Positions 9,894 through 19,366 of a stretch of 64,000 nt of DNA are shown piece by piece. The notes under the pieces are model-generated. The model was given only the letters and a program-made list of their open reading frames with translations, was not told the origin of the DNA and did not search any database. Source of the stretch: Agrobacterium sp. a22-2 (GTDB lineage Bacteria; Pseudomonadota; Alphaproteobacteria; Rhizobiales; Rhizobiaceae); assembly GCF_012276985.1 (NCBI RefSeq), contig NZ_JAAXMM010000001.1, positions 124,001 through 188,000 of the forward strand, written 5' to 3'. Each line of letters opens with the position of its first letter. Position 1 is the first letter of the stretch. The translations under genes were made by a program, and so were the position numbers.

Positions 9894-10032
9894 GATTGAT
9901 CCGTTACGATTCGATCTGGACAGAGTGCCACGAAAGCAGAGTGTCTTGTCTATACTTGACGGCAGGCAGGCAAGAAAGATGCGCATCCTACCGTCTTGCA
10001 ATTAAGATTAATCGCGGCTCGGCGGGGACACG

Positions 10033-10905
10033 TCATGGCGCGGCAGCCAGCCGCGATATCGGAACCATGGGGGCGGGCATCGGCGGTACCGGCAGCCAGT
10101 CCTGCCGTTCGAAATAGGCGCGTGTCGCCTTGATGGCCGGCGTCTTGCCGGTCGGCAGCACGATGAGATTGAAGCGGTTGGGGGCGGTGAACTCCCGCGT
10201 GAACTTGAAGGACAGGCCAAAACGCACGACCTGAAAATCCTCCAGCCGGGTGGCGTGGTCCACAGCGGCCGCAAGATCGCCCCACTGGGTCTGCTCGATC
10301 AGCAGTTCGACCGCGCGCACCAGCATGGCATGGACCTTCTTTCCTGAATCAGTGTCCGGCGCCACGAGTTTCATGCGGATGGAGCCTATGTTGCCTTCGG
10401 GATCACCCTTGGCGATAAAGAAGAACGAGGCGTTCTGGGCTGATCCATCCTCGGACGGAATCAGCGTTTCCGACAGGCATTCGAACGTGGCGCTGTCGAA
10501 CTGGCTCGGTTGCCAGCCACCGTTCTGCATGCCGTTTTCGGCAAAGGCGGCACAAAACAAGTCGCCAGGCCGGCGGATGTCTCGCACCAGAGCGCCGAGA
10601 TTGGCGACGTCGGGCACCGCCAGGACATGGTCCGGCAGCTTGATCGGAAGTGCGGCCAGTCGTTTCCCCTTGAGCGTTCGCGGCGCGCGCTCCACCTGCT
10701 TGTCTTCAAAAGGCCAAGGCAGGCCATAGTGCCGATAGACCGCCCGCAGGTTCTGCATGTCATTGGCCAGCAGAACCGTCGCCAGGATCGCCGAACCGAT
10801 CGCAAGGATCAGCAGGGCAAACAACCATCGGCCGCTTGTCTTGCGCCGGACAGGCGCCACCGTCGGGTGGCCGCGGCTATTCTGCCTTTCTGCAGTCTCT
10901 GGCAT
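10033..10905 (-). CDS. Membrane-anchored protein of unknown function in polysaccharide locus
   Basis: A 290-aa protein with a basic cytoplasmic N-terminus (about 25 residues), one transmembrane helix (WLFALLILAIGSAILATVLL, residues 27-46) and a roughly 240-residue domain predicted outside the membrane. The soluble part contains two cysteines (LFCAAF and FECLSE) that could form a disulfide. I recall similar proteins (a DUF6030-like family) beside rhizobial exopolysaccharide genes, but cannot confirm it. It is transcribed with the GT-C gene downstream and divergently from the first GT4 gene. No enzymatic motif was recognised. Confidence 0.75.
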   Translation of the reverse strand: MPETAERQNSRGHPTVAPVRRKTSGRWLFALLILAIGSAILATVLLANDMQNLRAVYRHYGLPWPFEDKQVERAPRTLKGKRLAALPIKLPDHVLAVPDVANLGALVRDIRRPGDLFCAAFAENGMQNGGWQPSQFDSATFECLSETLIPSEDGSAQNASFFFIAKGDPEGNIGSIRMKLVAPDTDSGKKVHAMLVRAVELLIEQTQWGDLAAAVDHATRLEDFQVVRFGLSFKFTREFTAPNRFNLIVLPTGKTPAIKATRAYFERQDWLPVPPMPAPMVPISRLAAAP

Positions 10906-11160
10906 GCAAACCTTCTGGATTCCGGCTCATATCAAGTCTATGGCACGAAATCGTTTTCGAGACGTGTATTTAATGCGCGCCGCCCGCTATGCGACCACCC
11001 CGGACATATCCATGTCTGTCCCGGCGATGCCTGCGGTTGATCCGCCCAGGCCTGTTGCCACCACCAGTCGGCGCTGCGGTACAGAACGCATCGCACCGCG
11101 CAATTTATCATTGACGTAAGTATCATGGCCATGTTCCTCTTCGTGAAGACAGGAACATTC

Positions 11161-12282
11161 ATGATCGGTATTGTATTCGTCTGGGACAATTTTGGGCCCA
11201 TGCATGTTGATCGTTGTGAAGCGGTGTCAGCGACCACGGACACATCAAGTCCTGTGATCGGTATCGAGCTCTATTCCACCAGCGATACCTATGATTGGGT
11301 CAGCGAGAGCGGCTCATCCTTTCAGAAGCGCACGCTGTTTCCCGGGAAGAGCAACAAGGATGTCGGCGCCCTGAAGCTTGCACTTGGCATCGTCGCGGCG
11401 TGCCGCAGGGCCAAAGCGCGGCACGTCTTTCTCTGCCACTACGATCTCCCTGGAATTTTCATTGCTGCATCGCTCCTGCGCCTCACAGGATGCCGGGTCC
11501 ATGCCATGGCCTGTTCGAAATTCGATGATCAGGAGAGGCGCTTGTGGCGAGAGGTCGCCAAGAGCCTGTTCTTTCTGCCGTACCATGGGGCGCTCTCCTC
11601 GGGCCGCCGCGCCCGCGACTACATGCGTTTCCTTGGCGTCGGCCGAAAGATGATCGCCAACGAGTACAACACCCTGTCGATCGACCGCATCCGCAAGCTG
11701 GCCGGCAAGCCGGCTGCGCCGAACGGTACCGCTTTCGCCGATCGGCATTTCTCCATCGTGGCACGATTGGTCGAGAAGAAGAACCTGTTCATGGCCCTCG
11801 AAGCCTATGGGCTTTACTGCGCCACCGTCGACCGGCCCCGGCCGTTGCATCTGTGCGGCTCCGGCCCTCTGGAGGCCCAGCTTCGACAGAAGGTTGGCGA
11901 ACTTGGCCTTGGCGACAAGGTGGTGTTCCGCGGTTTTCTGCAGACCAGAGAAATTGCCGGCGTGCTTGCCGACACCCTGGCCCTGCTGCTCCCCAGCACC
12001 GAGGAGCAATTCGGCAATGTGGTGATCGAGGCTCAGGCCATGGGGCTGCCGGTCATCCTTTCGAATGTATGCGGCGCATGTGACCGATTGATCCGCAGCG
12101 GCGTCAATGGCTTCGTGGTGGAACCGGACAATCCGCAGGGCCTTGCCTTCTTCATGACTATCGTCAGCCGGGACCGAGATCTCTGGACCACAATGAGCCT
12201 TTCGGCGACAGAATTTGCCTCGCGGGGCGATTCAGCGCGTTTTGCGGAGGCTGTGTCTCTCCTGGTGGCGGGCGCAGACTGA
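11161..12282 (+). CDS. Glycosyltransferase family 4, copy 1 of a tandem pair
   Basis: A 373-aa GT-B-fold retaining glycosyltransferase, probably cytoplasmic or peripheral on the inner membrane. The C-terminal half carries FSIVARLVEKKNLFMALEAY, LHLCGSGPLEAQL and EEQFGNVVIEAQAMGLPVIL, the EX7E-type donor-binding motif of GT4. I chose the ATG at 11161 because AGGA sits six bases upstream and because its start (FVWDNFGPMHVDRCEA) aligns with the next gene's start. The frame opens earlier, at 11125. It is a clear paralogue of 12489-13607. The sugar transferred is unknown. Confidence 0.85.
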   Translation: MIGIVFVWDNFGPMHVDRCEAVSATTDTSSPVIGIELYSTSDTYDWVSESGSSFQKRTLFPGKSNKDVGALKLALGIVAACRRAKARHVFLCHYDLPGIFIAASLLRLTGCRVHAMACSKFDDQERRLWREVAKSLFFLPYHGALSSGRRARDYMRFLGVGRKMIANEYNTLSIDRIRKLAGKPAAPNGTAFADRHFSIVARLVEKKNLFMALEAYGLYCATVDRPRPLHLCGSGPLEAQLRQKVGELGLGDKVVFRGFLQTREIAGVLADTLALLLPSTEEQFGNVVIEAQAMGLPVILSNVCGACDRLIRSGVNGFVVEPDNPQGLAFFMTIVSRDRDLWTTMSLSATEFASRGDSARFAEAVSLLVAGAD

Positions 12283-12336
12283 AACGCCTGATCGAAACGA
12301 ACAACACCACAACAAGACGATATCGTATGTAGAGCC

Positions 12337-12375
12337 GACCGCATCGAAATTGCTGATGCGGATTGTATTCATTTT
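12337..12375 (+). terminator. Candidate rho-independent terminator between the paralogous GT4 genes
   Basis: Stem CCGCATC / GATGCGG with a 9-base loop, followed about ten bases later by a run of six T. It lies in the 206-base AT-rich spacer between the two GT4 copies and suggests that the second copy has its own promoter. Confidence 0.5.
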
Positions 12376-12488
12376 TTCATAGACCTTGGATAGTCTTCTT
12401 TATACAGTGCAGTGCATATAAAATATAAAGGCGCAACTGAACCAAACCCATCCTTCAGCAGCACCATCTTCTAAATTCGGGATATTGC

Positions 12489-13607
12489 ATGACGAGCATT
12501 GCATTCGTCTGGGATAATTTTGGTCCTACGCATGTCGATCGGTGTGAAGCAGTCGCGAAAGCATTTGGCCCCTCGGTCAAAGTTGTCGGCCTTGAACTCT
12601 TTTCAAAGAGCGACACTTATGGATGGGTCAGCGAGACCGGATCTTCCTTCCGCAAGATTACATTGTTTCCCGGCGGCAGCAGGTCGACGACGTCCGCCTT
12701 TGCCGTTGCGGCACGGATCGTCAGCAAGTGCCTCAGGGAAGGCCTGAACCACGTGTTTCTGTGCCATTACGACTACACCGCGATCCTGCTGGCGGCGGCG
12801 GCACTTCGCCTGACGGGCAGGCGCGTCTATGCCATGGCCGATTCCAAATTCGACGACTACTCACGGCGCCTGTGGCGCGAGGTCGCAAAGAGCCTCTACT
12901 ACCTGCCCTATCAGGGCGGCATCTCCTGCAAGGGACGGGCGAGCGACTACATGCGCTTTCTCGGCCTGCCGGCGGCCAGGATCGTCGATGGCTACGACAC
13001 CCTGTCGATCGACCGCATACGTCGATTGGCGGGCAAGCCGCCGGCGCCAGGCGGAACGGCTTATGACGAGCGCCACTTCACCATCGTGGCGCGGTTCGTG
13101 CCGAAGAAGAACCTCAAGATGGCGCTGGCGGCCTATGCGCTCTACCGCCAGCAGACCGCCAGTCCGCGTGCCCTGCACCTTTGCGGGTCCGGGCCACTTG
13201 AGGCCGAATTGCGGGCGCAGGTGTCGGCGCTCGGGCTGGAGGATAGCGTGGTCTTCCATGGCTTCGTGCAGACGACGGACATCGCTCGGATCCTGGCCGA
13301 TAGCGTGGCGCTGATCCTGCCCAGCATCGAGGAGCAATTCGGATTGGTGACCATTGAGGCGCAGGCCATGGGGCTGCCGGTCATTCTGTCCGACAATTGC
13401 GGATCGCGCGACGACCTGGTGCGCAGCGGCGTCAACGGCTTCGTCATCGAGCCGGACAATCCGCAGGGCCTGGCCTTCTTCATGACCATGCTGGGTGAGG
13501 ACCAGGACTTGTGGACGCACGTGAGCGCGGCAGCGTCGCAATTCGCCGAACGGGGCGATGTCGGGCGCTTTGTGGAAGGCGTTACCAAATTGGCCGGAAA
13601 AGCATGA
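12489..13607 (+). CDS. Glycosyltransferase family 4, copy 2 of a tandem pair
   Basis: A 372-aa GT4 enzyme, visibly more than half identical to its upstream neighbour over the whole length. Shared blocks include FVWDNFGP.HVDRCEAV, HVFLCHYD, RRLWREVAKSL, DTLSIDRIR and GVNGFV.EPDNPQGLAFFMT. The donor motif reads EEQFGLVTIEAQAMGLPVI. It starts from an ATG after an AT-rich spacer and overlaps the next glycosyltransferase gene by four bases (ATGA), so this copy, unlike the first, is coupled to the downstream genes. Acceptor and donor are unknown; the duplication may give two similar but distinct linkages. Confidence 0.87.
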   Translation: MTSIAFVWDNFGPTHVDRCEAVAKAFGPSVKVVGLELFSKSDTYGWVSETGSSFRKITLFPGGSRSTTSAFAVAARIVSKCLREGLNHVFLCHYDYTAILLAAAALRLTGRRVYAMADSKFDDYSRRLWREVAKSLYYLPYQGGISCKGRASDYMRFLGLPAARIVDGYDTLSIDRIRRLAGKPPAPGGTAYDERHFTIVARFVPKKNLKMALAAYALYRQQTASPRALHLCGSGPLEAELRAQVSALGLEDSVVFHGFVQTTDIARILADSVALILPSIEEQFGLVTIEAQAMGLPVILSDNCGSRDDLVRSGVNGFVIEPDNPQGLAFFMTMLGEDQDLWTHVSAAASQFAERGDVGRFVEGVTKLAGKA

Positions 13608-14776
13608 CAGCAAAACCGAACATTCTCTTTTGCCTTCCTTCCATTTCGCGATCAGGCGGAGGTGTTTCGGAAGCCGCGCGCCTGCAGACCGTGGCATTGG
13701 AAGATGCGGTGGCCCTGGAGATCTCAACGTTTCAAGATGCCTATTCGAACGACAGTAAAAGCGCCTGGCCGGCCGTCGTCATTCATCAGCATCGGGTCTT
13801 CGGACCGACCAGTTACAGTTTTGCACCCGGCATGGTGTGGTCCTTGCTTTGGACCAGCGCCGACGTGATCCATGTGCATGGCGTCTGGCAGTTTCATTGC
13901 CTGGCGGTCTTCCTATGGTCGCTGGTCACCGGACGCCCCTATGTGGTCACGCCGCACGGCATGCTGGAACCATGGATCAGGGCCCGTTCGCCGAGATTGA
14001 AGGCCCTGGTTTCCCGGCTCTATCAAGACCGCTTCCTCAAGCGGGCCGCCGGCTTCCAGATTCTGACCGAGAAAGAGCGAGACGATGTCGCCGAATTCTC
14101 GATCGGCCAGCCCATTCATGTCGTTCCGAACTACGTTCCGGCGTTTCGCGCCGACCTCGAAAAACCCGGATGGTGGCGGGAAGACTTCGCGGGCCGCGAC
14201 ATCTATCTTTTCCTTGGACGCATCCACGAGAAGAAAGGCTGCATCGAACTTTGCGACGCCTGGGCGCGCCTGTGCGAAGACGATGCGAGCTTCCATGAAC
14301 GATCCGTCCTGATATTCTGTGGCTGGAACGATGGACTGACCGGTTTCGAGGACAAGGTCCTTGCGCTCGGCGAGAAGTATAGGAACGTGCTTTTTGCCGG
14401 CCCGCAATATGACGCGGAAAAGAACCGCACGCTGAGTTGCGCCACCTTCTTCATCCTGCCGTCCAAGAGCGAAGGCCTACCGATGGCGATCCTTGAGGCA
14501 TGGTCGGCGGGATTGCCGACGATCATGACCGAATACTGCAACTTGTCTCTTGGCTTCAGCGAAGGCATCGCGGTGCGTTGCGAGCCGACGGCGGAGTCGA
14601 TCGGAACGGCCCTCAAGATGACGACCGCCCTGCCCGCCAGTGAACGGCAAGCCATGGCCCACAAGGCCAAGGCCGTGGTCGAGAACCGATATTCCGCATC
14701 CGGCGTCCGCCAAGCCCTGCTGGACCTTTACGCCGAAGCATCATCCACAAACGGAGACCGGCATGAGCCTTCTTGA
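13604..14776 (+). CDS. Glycosyltransferase family 4
   Basis: A 390-aa GT-B enzyme beginning at the ATG overlapping the previous stop. The N-terminal half has the glycine-rich acceptor loop SRSGGGVSEAARLQ and DVIHVHGVWQFH, then VTPHGMLEPW. The C-terminal half has YLFLGRIHEKKG and the donor-binding ILPSKSEGLPMAILEAWSAG. The frame can be extended far upstream (to 13511), but the overlap start is the natural one. It is the middle gene of a GT4-GT4-acetyltransferase unit and overlaps the acetyltransferase gene by 14 bases. Confidence 0.9.
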   Translation: MTAKPNILFCLPSISRSGGGVSEAARLQTVALEDAVALEISTFQDAYSNDSKSAWPAVVIHQHRVFGPTSYSFAPGMVWSLLWTSADVIHVHGVWQFHCLAVFLWSLVTGRPYVVTPHGMLEPWIRARSPRLKALVSRLYQDRFLKRAAGFQILTEKERDDVAEFSIGQPIHVVPNYVPAFRADLEKPGWWREDFAGRDIYLFLGRIHEKKGCIELCDAWARLCEDDASFHERSVLIFCGWNDGLTGFEDKVLALGEKYRNVLFAGPQYDAEKNRTLSCATFFILPSKSEGLPMAILEAWSAGLPTIMTEYCNLSLGFSEGIAVRCEPTAESIGTALKMTTALPASERQAMAHKAKAVVENRYSASGVRQALLDLYAEASSTNGDRHEPS

Positions 14777-15332
14777 CGCCGCAAGCTCCAATCCGCGCGA
14801 GGGAGGCCCGAGCTTCTCGCTCCGACACCGGATCTTCCGGGCCGTCTGGGGTCTTACCTGGGCTCTTCTCGGCCGCTGGACGCCTGTGCCCCTGCACGGT
14901 TGGCGGAGATTTCTTCTCAAGTGCTTCGGCGCGAACCTGCATTCCACCGCACGCGTCTATCCCTCGGCAAGGATCTGGTATCCGCCCCATCTCCACATGG
15001 GTCAGCACGCCGTCCTCGGGCCCAATGTCATCTGTTATTGCATGGACCGGATCACCGTCGGAGACTTCGCGATCGTCTCGCAGGGAGCCCATCTTTGCGG
15101 CGGCACCCACGACCCCGACGATCCGCATTTCCAGCTCCTGCCGAAGCCCATCACCATCGGGGCCAATGCCTGGGTCGCGGCGGAAGCATTTGTCGGGCCC
15201 GGCGTCGTCGTTGGCGAAGGCGCCGTGCTGGGCGCGCGAGGCGTGACCGTGCGCAACCTTGCCCCCTGGACCATCTTCGCCGGCAATCCGGCAAAGGCCA
15301 TTCGCGACAGAAAAATGCGTCCCGATCGCTAA
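14763..15332 (+). CDS. wcaF: WcaF-type left-handed beta-helix acetyltransferase
   Basis: A 189-aa trimeric hexapeptide-repeat O-acetyltransferase, expected to acetylate a sugar of the polysaccharide from acetyl-CoA. The N-terminus FRAVWGLTWALLGRWTPVP and the arrangement after it match colanic-acid WcaF. Hexapeptide turns run from GANLHSTARVYPSA to VVVGEGAVLGARGVTV, with the catalytic-loop His in GGTHDPDDPHF. The protein ends FAGNPAKAIRDR, a standard family end. ATG at 14763 is preceded by GGAG six bases upstream. It is the last gene of the operon and converges on kdpE with an 80-base gap. Confidence 0.9.
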   Translation: MSLLDAASSNPREGGPSFSLRHRIFRAVWGLTWALLGRWTPVPLHGWRRFLLKCFGANLHSTARVYPSARIWYPPHLHMGQHAVLGPNVICYCMDRITVGDFAIVSQGAHLCGGTHDPDDPHFQLLPKPITIGANAWVAAEAFVGPGVVVGEGAVLGARGVTVRNLAPWTIFAGNPAKAIRDRKMRPDR

Positions 15333-15412
15333 AGATGCGCTTCAGCGCCCACCTTGCCTCGATGGCAAGCCGGTCGATTTTGGCCAAAGCCTGGGGCGGT
15401 TCACCTCAAATG

Positions 15413-16102
15413 TCAGTCCTGCTCGGCCATCCGATAACCCACACCCGCTTCCGTACGGACGATCCGCGGCTCAGTCGGGTCGCGCTCGATCTTCTGGCGC
15501 AACTGGCCGATGAAGACGCGCAGGTAATGCAGGTCGGCGCCATGGGCAGGCCCCCAGACGGTCGTCAGCAGGGTACGATGGGTCACGACACGGCCGGCAT
15601 GGCGGGCAAGCAGGAGAAGGAGGTCGTATTCCTTGGGTGTCAGGTGCACGGTCTCGCCATCCCGCGAGACCAGCCGCTTGATCGGGTCGATCGTCAGGCC
15701 ATCCACGTCCATCACCATCGGAATGGCATCACGTCGTCCGCGATGGCGAAGGGCAGTCCTTATGCGGGCGGTGAGCTCGCCGATACCGAAGGGCTTTTCC
15801 ACGTAATCGTCGGCACCGAGGTCGAGTGCTGCGATCTTCTCGCTCTCCCGGTCACGGGCGGACAGGATGATGATCGGAATGTCCGACCAGCCCCGTAGGC
15901 TTGCGATCACCTCCTTGCCGTCCATGTCGGGCAGGCCGAGATCGAGGATCACGAGATCCGGCGCCTGGGTCGCGACGGCTTTCAGCGCCTCGGCCCCCGT
16001 GACAGCCGCGACCACCTCGTAGCCTGCGGCGGACAGCGAGGGTTTCAGGAAACGCTGGATCTGAGGCTCGTCATCCACCACCAGGATGCGGGACTGGTTC
16101 AT
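15413..16102 (-). CDS. kdpE: KdpE, potassium-responsive response regulator
   Basis: A 229-aa OmpR/PhoB-type regulator that activates kdp when phosphorylated by KdpD. The receiver domain has the acidic pair in ILVVDDE, phospho-acceptor Asp54 in VILDLGLPDMDG, and Lys in YVEKPFG. The winged-helix DNA-binding domain includes LTPKEYDLLLLLARHAGRV and LRVFIGQLRQKIE. Its ATG overlaps the kdpD stop by four bases. It is the last gene of the kdp operon, so the sensor and regulator are made together with the transporter. Confidence 0.97.
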   Translation of the reverse strand: MNQSRILVVDDEPQIQRFLKPSLSAAGYEVVAAVTGAEALKAVATQAPDLVILDLGLPDMDGKEVIASLRGWSDIPIIILSARDRESEKIAALDLGADDYVEKPFGIGELTARIRTALRHRGRRDAIPMVMDVDGLTIDPIKRLVSRDGETVHLTPKEYDLLLLLARHAGRVVTHRTLLTTVWGPAHGADLHYLRVFIGQLRQKIERDPTEPRIVRTEAGVGYRMAEQD

Positions 16103-18786
16103 CGGACATCGCCCCTTGCTTCATTGCTCCCGGGAAACCGCATGACGATGCGCGTGCCCCGCTTCTTGAGCGCCGGGCTCTCGGCATGGATCCTGCCACC
16201 CATGGCCTCGACGAAGCCGCGGGCGATGGAAAGGCCGAGCCCGGTACCCGGCGAGCGTCCGTCCGGTTTTCCCCTGCGATAGAATTTTTCGAAAATGCGG
16301 TCCAGATCTTCGGACGGAATGCCCTTGCCAAGATCGGTGACCGAGATCAGCACATCCTTGCCGTCGCGACGGGCATAGACATTGATCGGCTCGTCGCCGC
16401 CATATTTGGCCGCATTGTCCAGAAGGTTGAACAGGACCTGGCCGATCAGAACGCTGTCGCCGCGAATGAGCGGCAGGTCCGCCGCGATCCCTGTTTCGAT
16501 GATGCGGTCCGGCGCGTGCTTGCGGGTCCGCTCGACGGCGGACTGCACCACGTCGGCCACGTCCACCCAATCGCGCTTGGGCTTCAGCGTGCCGGCCTCG
16601 ATACGCGTCATGTCGAGCAGGTTGGCGACGAAGCGGCTCATCCGGCCGCTTTCCTCCTCGATGGATTGCAGAAGATCGTCACGGTTTTCCGGCGTCATCC
16701 GCTCGCCGAGTTGGCGGAGACCGGTCACGGCACCGGTGATGGTGGCGAGCGGGGTCCGCAGGTCATGCGAGATCGAGGACAGCAAGGCCTCGCGATAGCG
16801 TTCGCCCTCAAGCTTTGCCGCCTGAACCACGGTCTCCTCGGCAAGCCGGGCGCGATCCAGCGCGATGGCGGTCTGATCCAGAATGGCCGTCAGGGAGCGC
16901 TCGGCGTTGAGGTCGAGCCTGTCGTCCGTGTGCTCTATCCCGCACACGCCGACGATCCCGTGCGGCCCGAGCAGCGGCCGGAATTCGAAGCGGCTGTTCG
17001 GCAACGTGCCCGTGCCATGCCCCGCCGCTTCCCGCTTTTCGTGCGCCCAGCGGGCCGCTGCCAGATCGGTTACGTCAAGGTCGGTATCAGGCGGCCATGC
17101 TGCGGCCACGCTCAATTCTTCGTTGCGGGCAAGCAGCAGGACGACCTTTCGCTTCAGGCTTGTCTGCAATTGCGAGACGGTCAGCCAGATGGCGTCATCG
17201 GTCTTGGCCGTGCTCGCCAGTTTTCGCGAGAAATCATAGAGGGACTGAAGCGCCGTCGCCCTGACCCGCGCAATCTCGGCCTGCTCGCGGATGCGCGAGG
17301 CAAAGCCGCCGGCGATGATGGCGACGGCGAGGAACACGAACAGGGCGAAGACCTCGTGCGGCGCGGCGACCGTGAAGGTGTGCAGCGGGTCGATGAAGAA
17401 GAAATTGTAGGCAAGCGTCGACAGGAGAGCCGCCAGAAAGGCTGAGAGATAGCCGCCGGACACCGATGCACCCAGCACGGCCAGCAGGAAAAGCAGTGAG
17501 ATGTTCGGCAGATCGACAACGCTCTCGATCATCTTGCCGACCGCCGTTGTGGGTGCGACGAAGCCGAAAGCGATCAGGACGGACTGCCGCAGCGTCGCAA
17601 GGTTCGGCGTCGGCGGTCGCATCGCCGGCCGTTGCTTTTCGCTTCTGTCGGGCGTGACAATGTAAACGCCCAGGCCGGAGGCCTTTCTCGACAGGGCATC
17701 GGGCAGCGACCGGGACACGAGCTCCAAGCCGCGCCGCCGTCTCCTTCCGATGACGATCTGCGTTGCATGTTCGCGGCGCGCCAGCTTCAGAATTTCATCC
17801 ACGAAATCATTGCCGATAATGCGGCGGGTCTCGGCGCCCAATTGTTCCGCCAGGCGGAAGAGGGTCTCGATCCTCTGCAGGCGTTCGGGGGTTTCCACCT
17901 CGCGGTCGGAACGCTCGATGGAGACGACGATCCACGGTGCGTTGAGCCCGGAGGCCAAACGGCTTGCCACCCGGACCACCTTTTCCGACAGGGCATCCGA
18001 CCCAACGCAGACGATCAGCCGCTCGCCCGTCGCCCAAGGCCCGTCGATGGCGTTCTGCTTCAGGTAATCGACCATCTGGTCATCGACACGGTCAGCAGTC
18101 CGGCGAAGGGCAAGCTCGCGCAGCGCGGTGAGATTGCCGAGGCGGAAAAACCGGTCGACGGCGCGGCCTGCACTCTCCGGTAGATAGACCTTGCCTTCCT
18201 TCAGGCGGTCGATCAGCTCGGTCGGTGGCAGGTCGACCAGGAGCACTTCATCGGCACGCTTCAAGACGATATCGGGCACACGTTCCCGTACCGTGACGCC
18301 GGTGATCTGCGCAACGAGGTCGGCAAGGCTTTCGAGATGCTGGATGTTGAGCGCCGTCCAGACATCGATGCCGGCCGCAATCAATTCCTCGATATCCTGG
18401 TGCCGTTTGGGGTGGCGGCTGCCGTCCGGGTTGGAATGGGCCAGTTCGTCTACAATGACGATGCGCGGCTTGCGGGCAAGCGCGGCATCGAGATCGAATT
18501 CCTCCAGCACGCGTCCGCGATGGGCGATGCGCTGTCTGGGCAGAACTTCGAGCCCATCGAGCAGGCCAGCCGTCTCGTTGCGTCCGTGAGTCTCGACCAG
18601 GCCGACCACGATGTCGGCACCATCCGCCTTCAATCGCCGAGCACGTGACAGCATGGCGTAAGTCTTGCCGACGCCTGGCGCGGCGCCCAGAAAAACCGTC
18701 AGCTTGCCTCGGCGGTCTTTCTCCGCCAGGGCAAGCAGGGCATCCGGATCCGGTCTGCGGGTCTTGTCGCGATCGTCGTCCGCCAT
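16099..18786 (-). CDS. kdpD: KdpD, sensor histidine kinase
   Basis: An 895-aa inner-membrane sensor kinase, full length for the family. The N-terminal KdpD domain has the Walker A motif GAAPGVGKT (residues 34-42) and VDELAHSNPDGSRHPKR. A UspA-like segment follows (about 250-370, ending RRRRRGLELVSRS). Four transmembrane helices lie around 405-500, then a GAF-like region. The kinase core has SSISHDLRTPLATI (phospho-His), LFNLLDNAAKYG, DLGKGIP and GTGLGLSIARG. In E. coli KdpD senses low potassium and osmotic stress. The gene is 8 bases from kdpC and overlaps kdpE. Confidence 0.97.
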   Translation of the reverse strand: MADDDRDKTRRPDPDALLALAEKDRRGKLTVFLGAAPGVGKTYAMLSRARRLKADGADIVVGLVETHGRNETAGLLDGLEVLPRQRIAHRGRVLEEFDLDAALARKPRIVIVDELAHSNPDGSRHPKRHQDIEELIAAGIDVWTALNIQHLESLADLVAQITGVTVRERVPDIVLKRADEVLLVDLPPTELIDRLKEGKVYLPESAGRAVDRFFRLGNLTALRELALRRTADRVDDQMVDYLKQNAIDGPWATGERLIVCVGSDALSEKVVRVASRLASGLNAPWIVVSIERSDREVETPERLQRIETLFRLAEQLGAETRRIIGNDFVDEILKLARREHATQIVIGRRRRRGLELVSRSLPDALSRKASGLGVYIVTPDRSEKQRPAMRPPTPNLATLRQSVLIAFGFVAPTTAVGKMIESVVDLPNISLLFLLAVLGASVSGGYLSAFLAALLSTLAYNFFFIDPLHTFTVAAPHEVFALFVFLAVAIIAGGFASRIREQAEIARVRATALQSLYDFSRKLASTAKTDDAIWLTVSQLQTSLKRKVVLLLARNEELSVAAAWPPDTDLDVTDLAAARWAHEKREAAGHGTGTLPNSRFEFRPLLGPHGIVGVCGIEHTDDRLDLNAERSLTAILDQTAIALDRARLAEETVVQAAKLEGERYREALLSSISHDLRTPLATITGAVTGLRQLGERMTPENRDDLLQSIEEESGRMSRFVANLLDMTRIEAGTLKPKRDWVDVADVVQSAVERTRKHAPDRIIETGIAADLPLIRGDSVLIGQVLFNLLDNAAKYGGDEPINVYARRDGKDVLISVTDLGKGIPSEDLDRIFEKFYRRGKPDGRSPGTGLGLSIARGFVEAMGGRIHAESPALKKRGTRIVMRFPGSNEARGDVR

Positions 18787-18794
18787 TCAGTCTC

Positions 18795-19364
18795 TCACGT
18801 CTTCAAGGCATCAAGCGCCAGATTGAGTTCCAACACATTGATACGCGGTTCGCCGATGAAACCGAAGTCGGGATTTTCAATCCGTTGTTCGACCAGATTG
18901 GCGACGGACGTTTCCGCCAATCCTCTGGCCTTGGCGACGCGGGCGATCTGGGCGCGGGCGAAGTCCGGCGAGATATGAGGATCAAGGCCCGAGCCCGACG
19001 TCGTGACGGCGTCGGCGGAAACCGGAGCGGCGATGCCGGTTGCCTTCAGCCGTTCGACGTCGGCGGCCACCCGGTCCCGGAGCTTGACCGACGTGGTGCC
19101 GAGATTGGAGCCGGATGATGCGCCGGCATTGTAGGCGTCCGGCCCGGTTGCGGAGGGGCGCGGCCAGAAATAGCGGTCCGAGGTGAAGGTCTGGCCGATC
19201 AGGGCGGAGCCGATCACGGTTCCATCCTTCTCGATCAGGCTGCCGTTTGCGGCAGCCGGCAGGACGGCCTGGGCGATGCCGGTGACCGCCAGCGGAAAGG
19301 CGAGGCCGGTCAAGGCCGTCATGGCGACGACGAGGGTGATTGCGGGGCGAAGATGTTGGATCAT
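18795..19364 (-). CDS. kdpC: KdpC, potassium-transporting ATPase subunit C
   Basis: A 189-aa subunit with one N-terminal transmembrane helix ([21 protein letters not shown]) and a periplasmic domain. In the Kdp complex it stabilises KdpA-KdpB and supports high-affinity potassium binding. The family signatures [21 protein letters not shown], here split by strand order, and [17 protein letters not shown] are both present, as is the end VLELNLALD. It lies two bases after kdpB and eight before kdpD. Confidence 0.97.
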   Translation of the reverse strand: MIQHLRPAITLVVAMTALTGLAFPLAVTGIAQAVLPAAANGSLIEKDGTVIGSALIGQTFTSDRYFWPRPSATGPDAYNAGASSGSNLGTTSVKLRDRVAADVERLKATGIAAPVSADAVTTSGSGLDPHISPDFARAQIARVAKARGLAETSVANLVEQRIENPDFGFIGEPRINVLELNLALDALKT

Positions 19365-19366
19365 GA

